From NCBI GenBank assembly GCA_946410305.1, contig CAMJZV010000006.1, positions 1-64,000 on the forward strand: a stretch of 64,000 nt of DNA. The letters are read 5' to 3'. The notes beneath the pieces were generated by a model that was given only the letters and a program-made list of their open reading frames with translations, made no database searches and was not told where the DNA came from. This document shows, piece after piece, positions 59,415-64,000 of the stretch. The stretch is from an uncultured Prevotellaceae bacterium. Its GTDB lineage: Bacteria; Bacteroidota; Bacteroidia; Bacteroidales; Bacteroidaceae. The stretch's first letter is position 1, and the number at the start of each line of letters is the position of its first letter. A program made the position numbers and the translations under genes.

Positions 59415-60140
59415 TTACATCTCATTGATGCTTCCAACGCCAGGACGATGGTTGTTCTTGTGAGTGGGGTTCCCGCCATAGTTCAGCGAGCCTACACCCG
59501 TCACACTGCCGTCAATCCTGTCCTTTGCATAGCAATTGATGCTACCTACGCCTGATACTAATGCCTTCACATTCTTGGCCTTCAGGTCGCCAGCTTCTAT
59601 GCTGCCTACACCGCTGCATGTCAGGTCGGCATTGATGGTCTGTCCGTTCATGGAGATGCTGCCCACGCCACTACATGTTGCGCTAATATCGTCAGCAATG
59701 ATTTTGTTGATTTCGATGCTTCCTGCTCCAGAGTTCTTGATGTCCAGTCGGTCGGTGTCCAGAGTGTCCATTGCTATTCTGGAAACACCACTGTTGGTGA
59801 GCTTGATGAGGTCGGTTGTGTACACCTTGAACTTGATGTGAACGCCATCCATCTTCAGCTTCCTTAAGGTTGTGCTGATGTTCAGTCTCTTGTCTGTGCT
59901 CTCAAGTTTGATATACTCGATGAAGTTTTCGGGAGCCGTCAGTTCAACCGTCCCGTCCTTGGCGTCGCTCTGTATCAGCTCTACGTTGCCCACACAGTGC
60001 ATGGCAACTTCCTCAAATGGTGACAGTTTATACTCCTTGGTCACAATGTTGTCGCTGGGCACGAGATTCCATGTCCCAAACTCCGTTTTACAGGCTGTCA
60101 GCGTTATCACGCAGAACATCAGAAGCAATACCTTTTTCAT
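59415..60140 (-). CDS. Head-GIN-domain (DUF2807) lipoprotein
   Basis: A 241-aa lipoprotein (signal peptide MKKVLLLMFCVITLTAC, Cys17) with a putative auto-transporter adhesin head GIN domain, a right-handed beta-helix-like fold. Repeated CSGVGSI / SGVGSI / TGVGSL / GVGSI blocks in the second half are the repeat turns. Common in Bacteroidota surface proteins; an adhesive role is inferred from the domain name and not shown. Confidence 0.87.
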   Translation of the reverse strand: MKKVLLLMFCVITLTACKTEFGTWNLVPSDNIVTKEYKLSPFEEVAMHCVGNVELIQSDAKDGTVELTAPENFIEYIKLESTDKRLNISTTLRKLKMDGVHIKFKVYTTDLIKLTNSGVSRIAMDTLDTDRLDIKNSGAGSIEINKIIADDISATCSGVGSISMNGQTINADLTCSGVGSIEAGDLKAKNVKALVSGVGSINCYAKDRIDGSVTGVGSLNYGGNPTHKNNHRPGVGSINEM

Positions 60141-60222
60141 ATTCTTATCTGTTTATTGTTGATTGTTTTGAATGGTTCTTTTGCTGATTAGACGTATCCA
60201 GTTATCGAAAAGTTGCAAAATT

Positions 60223-60254
60223 CTTGTTTTTTTTCAATTTAATTTGTATTTTTG
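60223..60254 (+). promoter_or_regulatory. Promoter of the 27-aa ORF transcript
   Basis: CTTG (60223-60226, variant of TTTG) and TATTTTTG at 60247-60254, 20 bp apart, followed by CG. Confidence 0.5.
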
Positions 60255-60272
60255 CGCTTAAAATACAAGAAA

Positions 60273-60356
60273 ATGGCCGATTACATACTTAACGAGCACA
60301 ACAAGGAGGAGTTTCCACCTGCTCATACTGCGGATTCTGACACATCCCGAATTTAA
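60273..60356 (+). CDS. 27-aa ORF between a promoter and a terminator
   Basis: ATG 60273 opens MADYILNEHNKEEF followed by PPAHTADSDTSRI and stop at 60354-60356. It has a promoter just upstream and a terminator 25 bp downstream, so a discrete ~150-nt transcript is likely. No homologue is recognised. Either a genuine small protein, the stub of a larger gene whose middle was lost, or a small RNA. Confidence 0.4.
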   Translation: MADYILNEHNKEEFPPAHTADSDTSRI

Positions 60357-60381
60357 ACTGTTATTTCTCAGTCAATTAGAT

Positions 60382-60419
60382 AAAAGTTCCTCTCAATACA
60401 AATGGGAGGAACTTTTTTA
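60382..60419 (+). terminator. Rho-independent terminator
   Basis: AAAAGTTCCTC pairs with GAGGAACTTTT across a 13-nt loop, then further Ts. Confidence 0.88.
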
Positions 60420-60438
60420 TTAAACTATGTTAATTCAC

Positions 60439-60469
60439 TTTGCCACCTGCGTTTTTTTTCGTACCTTTT
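60439..60469 (+). promoter_or_regulatory. -33/-7 promoter of the coiled-coil gene
   Basis: TTTG at 60439-60442 and TACCTTTT at 60462-60469, 19 bp apart. Confidence 0.5.
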
Positions 60470-60514
60470 CATTCGTAATCATATTACTACCTTGTTATAA
60501 TTAATAATTAATAG

Positions 60515-60958
60515 ATGTCAAAGAGATTAACAGCAGATGAGAAGCTCTGTGCCTTGGGAACCATGTGCAAGAGCTTCACGAAAGAACAGGTTGAGCACCT
60601 TGAAAGAATTACCAATGTTGATGCACGTTACAAATGCGCTCAGAGGTACATGAGAGAACTTAACGAGGGTAGGAAAGGGGAACGTGTCAAGGCCTTGGAG
60701 TATTACAAGAAGTATGCTGAAATCCTTGAAGGTCTTGATTGTATCGACAACAAGCTGTGGACTGATGAGAAGAAAATCAGAGCTTTCAGTGACTTGTTGG
60801 ATGCTTACGCTGAGAAGTGTGTTGAACTCGTCGATAACAACAATCGCAAACGTTTGGAGCACCTTAAAACTCAACGTGTTCAACGTCAAAAGGCTTTTGA
60901 GGCTGAACAAGTGAAGCTTGACAAGGAGATTGCTGAACTTGAAGCAAAACTGGGGTGA
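60515..60958 (+). CDS. Hypothetical helical/coiled-coil protein
   Basis: A 147-aa cytoplasmic protein, mostly helical and highly charged. The C-terminal ~45 residues (KRLEHLKTQRVQRQKAFEAE, QVKLDKEIAELEAKL) have heptad hydrophobic spacing of a coiled coil. I do not recognise a family. Own promoter upstream; no plus-strand gene follows. It lies at the start of the accessory region near the recombinase. Confidence 0.65.
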   Translation: MSKRLTADEKLCALGTMCKSFTKEQVEHLERITNVDARYKCAQRYMRELNEGRKGERVKALEYYKKYAEILEGLDCIDNKLWTDEKKIRAFSDLLDAYAEKCVELVDNNNRKRLEHLKTQRVQRQKAFEAEQVKLDKEIAELEAKLG

Positions 60959-61002
60959 GCCGTTCCCGGCCCACCTCAGTTTTAGGTAGTGTTATATATC
61001 TT

Positions 61003-61608
61003 TTAATATGCATCTTTCAACATATCCTGCGCTGCTTGGGCAAAACCTCTCATATATTCTTTCTTAAACAGCTCCCATCTTTCTGGGTCAGCCCCTTCAT
61101 TTGGAACTTCATTATATCTCAAAATATAGTCTTGGTATGCAGCTTCCTCTGAACTGATAAGCTCTCTTGTACTCTTGCGTTTATCGTAGCCTTTTTGGTA
61201 AGCCATATCTGCTATCTTCATCATTCTTAGTTTCTTTTCTTGCTCTTCCGTATTAACATTTTCCTCCATTATTTGGGCTTCTGTTTTCTCTGTAGCAAGA
61301 GTATCATCATTCACCACTTCATTGGTCGATTGTTGTGTTTCGGCCTTCTCTGTTACTTGTGGGGCTGCTGCTTCGTCTGTTTTTGAGCCTCCTCCATCAC
61401 ATTTCTCACTGAGGAATCCAATGAAACTCAAGGCAAGGAAAATAATCAGTCCTTTTTGCCAGCATCCCATCTTTTTAAGTCGCATTTGTATTGAATTCAA
61501 TACATTTGATTGTTGAACCGCTGATTCACCATTAGTAGGAGTTCCACATTTAGGACAGAAATTTTCTCCATCTTCTAACTTATTTCCACAATTTCCACAA
61601 TATGCCAT
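61003..61608 (-). CDS. Zinc-ribbon single-span membrane protein (paralogue 1)
   Basis: A 201-aa protein. N-terminal zinc ribbon YCGNCGNKLEDGENFCPKCG gives two CxxC pairs; a TM helix lies at about residues 52-69 (GLIIFLALSFIGFLSE); the rest is an acidic, Thr/Glu-rich linker and a helical C-terminal part with EEAAYQDYILRYNEVPNEGA and ELFKKEYMRGFAQAAQDML. The zinc ribbon would be cytoplasmic. Close in plan to the next gene upstream, so the two arose by duplication. Function unknown. Confidence 0.75.
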   Translation of the reverse strand: MAYCGNCGNKLEDGENFCPKCGTPTNGESAVQQSNVLNSIQMRLKKMGCWQKGLIIFLALSFIGFLSEKCDGGGSKTDEAAAPQVTEKAETQQSTNEVVNDDTLATEKTEAQIMEENVNTEEQEKKLRMMKIADMAYQKGYDKRKSTRELISSEEAAYQDYILRYNEVPNEGADPERWELFKKEYMRGFAQAAQDMLKDAY

Positions 61609-61654
61609 GATTAGTACAATTTTTTGTTAATGTTACCACTTTTTATGTTTTTGA

Positions 61655-62236
61655 TTAGAATAGTGCATCTTCCCATCCTTTATAAAATTGTTCCTTAAAC
61701 TCCCTATAAAGTTCCATTTCTTCAGGAGTTCTTGGAGCTTCACATTTGTCAAGGAATCTCTCTTTACACCATCTTTCCTTGTTTATGGCATCACGCTTTT
61801 GCAATGAAGCACCATATTCCTTACCGTACTTATATCCATGTCTAAGGATTTCTTCTTTCCTTGCTTTCTTTTCTTGTTCTTGTCGTTCTGCTTCTTCTTT
61901 GGCTTTACGTTCTGCTTCTTCTTCTTTGGCATGGCGAACTTGTTCCTCTTTTGCCTTTTTACTGTCACTAGTCACTTTCTCTGTTTTCTGTGGAGCGTTG
62001 GTTTCATCGTTAGATTCTGTCTTGCCATCTTTCGGCTGAGAAAGAGCTCCAATAATAGCAAATATAATGAAGCCAATTCCTATTTTTTTCCAAAGTGCCA
62101 TTTTCTTCTTAGGCTCTCCTTGGACGGGATTACTTACACGCTGTGTTCCATTCATACCATCTAACTGAGTACCACAGTTAGGACAAAACTTTACACCATT
62201 ATTAATTTCGGTGCCACATTTTCCACAATATGCCAT
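61655..62236 (-). CDS. Zinc-ribbon single-span membrane protein (paralogue 2)
   Basis: A 193-aa paralogue: zinc ribbon YCGKCGTEINNGVKFCPNCG, TM helix at about residues 50-66 (IGIGFIIFAIIGALSQ), a strongly charged helix of Lys/Glu/Ala (KAKEEQVRHAKEEEAERKAK) and a C-terminal domain ending ELYREFKEQFYKGWEDALF, similar in spacing to paralogue 1. The charged helix is likely a single alpha-helix or coiled coil. It begins 98 bp downstream of the WG-repeat gene, separated by a hairpin. Confidence 0.75.
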   Translation of the reverse strand: MAYCGKCGTEINNGVKFCPNCGTQLDGMNGTQRVSNPVQGEPKKKMALWKKIGIGFIIFAIIGALSQPKDGKTESNDETNAPQKTEKVTSDSKKAKEEQVRHAKEEEAERKAKEEAERQEQEKKARKEEILRHGYKYGKEYGASLQKRDAINKERWCKERFLDKCEAPRTPEEMELYREFKEQFYKGWEDALF

Positions 62237-62286
62237 AATAACTTTTTTATTTTATGTATCCAATTTCCATTACCGTAATTAATAGT

Positions 62287-62325
62287 CATGAGGGTGTTCA
62301 AATAGGCACATCCTCATGTTTTTAC
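62287..62325. terminator. Hairpin between the WG-repeat and zinc-ribbon genes
   Basis: CATGAGGGTGT pairs with ACATCCTCATG across a 17-nt loop, followed by TTTTT on the plus strand. The T-run points to the plus strand although all neighbours are on the minus strand, so its role is unclear. Confidence 0.45.
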
Positions 62326-62334
62326 AAAGATTTA

Positions 62335-63345
62335 TTAATAATCAAATGTGCTTTTACCTCTCTTGTCAATAAATCCCCATTTGCCGTCTTTTTTTACTAG
62401 AGCAAGTCCTTCTGAAAAGCTACGAGCTTCTTCAAAATAATAAAAAACATAATTAAATGATTTATTAACATAGGAGTATCCATCATATTGTTTGACTTTA
62501 ACTATTGTCAATCCTTCGTGAAAACCTTCTTTTCTTTTCGGGGAAAGGTCATCCGTAAACTTTAAGACTTTATTACCATGATTATTGATATAATAATTAC
62601 AAGGCCCTTCATCCATCATACTTTCTACAAGCGCCAATCCTTCTGAGAAATCATCAGCGTCTAAGTATGTACATGGTATAACCTCTCTACCTGATTTATC
62701 GATGTAGCCATATCCTTGTTCTTTACTAACTCTTGCTAATCCGTTGTGGAAATCATTGATTTCGCCATAGTTTTTTAAACTTATAACCACATTCCCTTTA
62801 GTGTCAATATATGCGTAGTTATGTGATTCATCAAACATTTTAGAAGATAAATTAACAGCTGCTAATCCGTCCGAAAAGTTATTTGCAGAATTATATTTGC
62901 AAGATATAACTATTTGCCCTTTTTTATTAATGAATCCACTCTTCTCATAATCCGATATAGATGCCAACCCCTCATGAAAGTCGCCTATTTGGTCATATTT
63001 TGTGTTTAATTCAATGACCATATTACCATTTATATCTATATATCCACTATTTTTAGAACCATTGCCTTCTATCTCTTCTATCCACTGAACACTAGCCAGC
63101 CCTTCAGAAAACTCACCGATAGACCAATAATCTTTACAAGGAATTACCAATTCTCCTTTTTTGTTAATAAAGCCCCACTTGCCATCTTTCTTCACTTTTG
63201 AACGACCATCATGAAAGGATGAAATTTCATCGTAGTAGGCACATGCTTGGGCCAATCCTTCAAGAGAATAATCTACACTGTCACTTTGAGCGAAGTTGTT
63301 ATAAGCATACATAGCCATAACACACAGAATCAAGTTTTTTTTCAT
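62335..63345 (-). CDS. Secreted WG-repeat protein
   Basis: A 336-aa exported protein: signal peptide MKKNLILCVMAMYAYNNFA, then eight WG-type repeats (PF14903). Each has W/Y-G-F-I-N/D-K-x-G followed by F-S/H-E-G-L-A: for example KWGFINKKGELVIPC, SGYIDINGNMVIEL, YGYIDKSGREVIPC and KWGFIDKRGKSTFDY. The repeats form a beta-rich scaffold; WG proteins are often seen near surface or stress genes but have no defined biochemical role. A -7 box TATCTTTG lies far upstream (63662-63669), which would leave a ~300-nt leader. Confidence 0.87.
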   Translation of the reverse strand: MKKNLILCVMAMYAYNNFAQSDSVDYSLEGLAQACAYYDEISSFHDGRSKVKKDGKWGFINKKGELVIPCKDYWSIGEFSEGLASVQWIEEIEGNGSKNSGYIDINGNMVIELNTKYDQIGDFHEGLASISDYEKSGFINKKGQIVISCKYNSANNFSDGLAAVNLSSKMFDESHNYAYIDTKGNVVISLKNYGEINDFHNGLARVSKEQGYGYIDKSGREVIPCTYLDADDFSEGLALVESMMDEGPCNYYINNHGNKVLKFTDDLSPKRKEGFHEGLTIVKVKQYDGYSYVNKSFNYVFYYFEEARSFSEGLALVKKDGKWGFIDKRGKSTFDY

Positions 63346-63360
63346 ATCAAAAAACTGCAC

Positions 63361-63740
63361 TCTCGGCTCGATGAGTACGGTTAATAGTTATTGATAAAAC
63401 ATACGAAAAAGTGGAGCCTTCATCCTGCCTTATCCTCAGCGTAGGGCTTGGACTCCCTTGTAATACAGATAAGGAAAATGAACAAACCCCACTTGGATGT
63501 ATTTCGTTGTATACGGAATACAAACCAAGAAGAGCGTCCTTCCCATTATTCTGATATTACATCGGCTTGTAAGCCAACTGTGAAGTGTCCAAGTTCACGC
63601 TGTCAGAATAAGCGAATGCGCTTTCTTCAATATGTCTGCAATCCCTTTTAGGAATGCGCTTCAAAGATACGCATTTTTTCTGGAAGAACGCTCAATACGG
63701 GCAGAAATTTTACAAATTTTCACATAGCATTTCTGTTTCT
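63361..63740. other. Intergenic region without supported genes
   Basis: About 380 bp between the WG-repeat gene and the recombinase. A plus-strand frame at 63448-63651 (67 codons; MNKPHLDVFRCIRNTNQEER from 63478) has Cys-rich content near its end but no promoter or ribosome-binding site. GGAATGCGCTT at 63652-63662 repeats part of GCGAATGCGCTTTC at 63612. A minus-strand -7 box TATCTTTG is at 63662-63669. Confidence 0.4.
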
Positions 63741-64000
63741 CTACAATTCGAACTCTGTTTTCAGTCTTTGTACAGTTGCAACACTGACATTAGTGAGTTT
63801 GGCAGTAATACGGATGCTGTAGTCTTTGCGTAGGTAGGTAAGCACTTCTTTGTACTCCTTTTCCTTCTGTTCACGTGTTTTTATACTGCCTTTCTTACGT
63901 CCTAACTGACCTCCATTCTCAACGTACTGTTTGCGTCCTGAGTTAAGACGAAAACTGATACTGTCTCGTTCAAGCTGTGCACATGTTGAGAGCGTGGCAA
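63741..64000 (-). CDS. Serine recombinase/resolvase, C-terminal part (cut by window end)
   Basis: Open to the window edge; the last 85 residues are visible and end at TAG 63741-63743. They read ATLSTCAQLERDSISFRLNS, GRKQYVENGGQLGRKKGSIK, then a helix and RITAKLTNVSVATVQRLKTE. The A-Q-x-E-R-x-x-I-x-x-R helix and G-G-x-L-G-R-K linker are those of the long E helix and DNA-binding start of serine recombinases, and the end is a helix-turn-helix. Catalytic Ser lies beyond the window. Such enzymes invert DNA segments or resolve transposons. Confidence 0.85.
   Translation of the reverse strand, partial: ATLSTCAQLERDSISFRLNSGRKQYVENGGQLGRKKGSIKTREQKEKEYKEVLTYLRKDYSIRITAKLTNVSVATVQRLKTEFEL

Noticed and set aside
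63448..63651. Plus-strand frame of 67 codons with a Cys-rich end
   Set aside because: No ribosome-binding site, promoter or recognised family; kept only as a note in the intergenic entry.

Overview
The window is a chromosomal segment of a Bacteroidota bacterium, most likely a Prevotella-type member of the Bacteroidales. Four things point there: promoters of the -33 TTTG / -7 TAnnTTTG kind in front of many genes, a tmRNA tag reading GETKYALAA, the complete Bat operon, and rpmB-rpmG followed by a DUF4295 gene. Most genes are chromosomal housekeeping genes. The accessory material lies in the first 14 kb, around 22-31 kb and in the last 4 kb.

Layout. 1-14.3 kb is an exopolysaccharide locus, mostly on the minus strand. 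It holds an SLBB export protein, Wzz, Wzx flippase, EpsG-type polymerase, a decayed acetyltransferase, GT4, WbsX and GT11 fucosyltransferase genes. Beyond a GH16 hydrolase on the plus strand come a Wzi-like protein, a lipoprotein, a GT2 and the initiating sugar transferase. 14.4-15.1 kb carries ssrA (tmRNA), its 3' end repeated downstream in a 91-bp tandem array. 15.1-21.1 kb holds hemW, an EF-G2 paralogue, a DUF3298 lipoprotein and pgk. 21.3-31.5 kb holds a His-rich CobW GTPase, two secreted peptidases, a barrel protein, remnants of a duplicated receptor-GTPase pair, a TonB-dependent receptor, a thioredoxin-TonB fusion and a shortened TraB/GumN protein.

31.6-42.5 kb is housekeeping: htpG, map, tsaD, a CinA-type amidase, rpmB-rpmG-DUF4295, a degenerate histidine kinase, ftsY, rimO, HU and an unusual HU-TM-LysM protein. 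42.6-50.8 kb is the Bat (aerotolerance) operon with BatB-BatC and BatD-BatE fused. 50.9-59.4 kb holds a PAP2 phosphatase, pheT, a four-helix-bundle gene, yebC, a lipoprotein, tRNA-Ser(CGA), fabD and an alpha-amylase. 59.4-64 kb is accessory: a head-GIN lipoprotein, small ORFs, two zinc-ribbon membrane proteins, a WG-repeat protein and the C-terminus of a serine recombinase cut by the window edge.

The most unusual signal is a set of short tandem arrays with a 7-bp period but unrelated unit sequences (about 15 arrays). They sit between genes, often touching start or stop codons, and also inside coding sequence: a lipoprotein signal peptide, a TonB-dependent receptor and hemW. Slippage of one unit in coding sequence would shift the frame. 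Other leads are the HU-TM-LysM protein, the tmRNA-end tandem array, the duplicated-and-collapsed GTPase/receptor locus, and several genes that have lost their middle by deletion.
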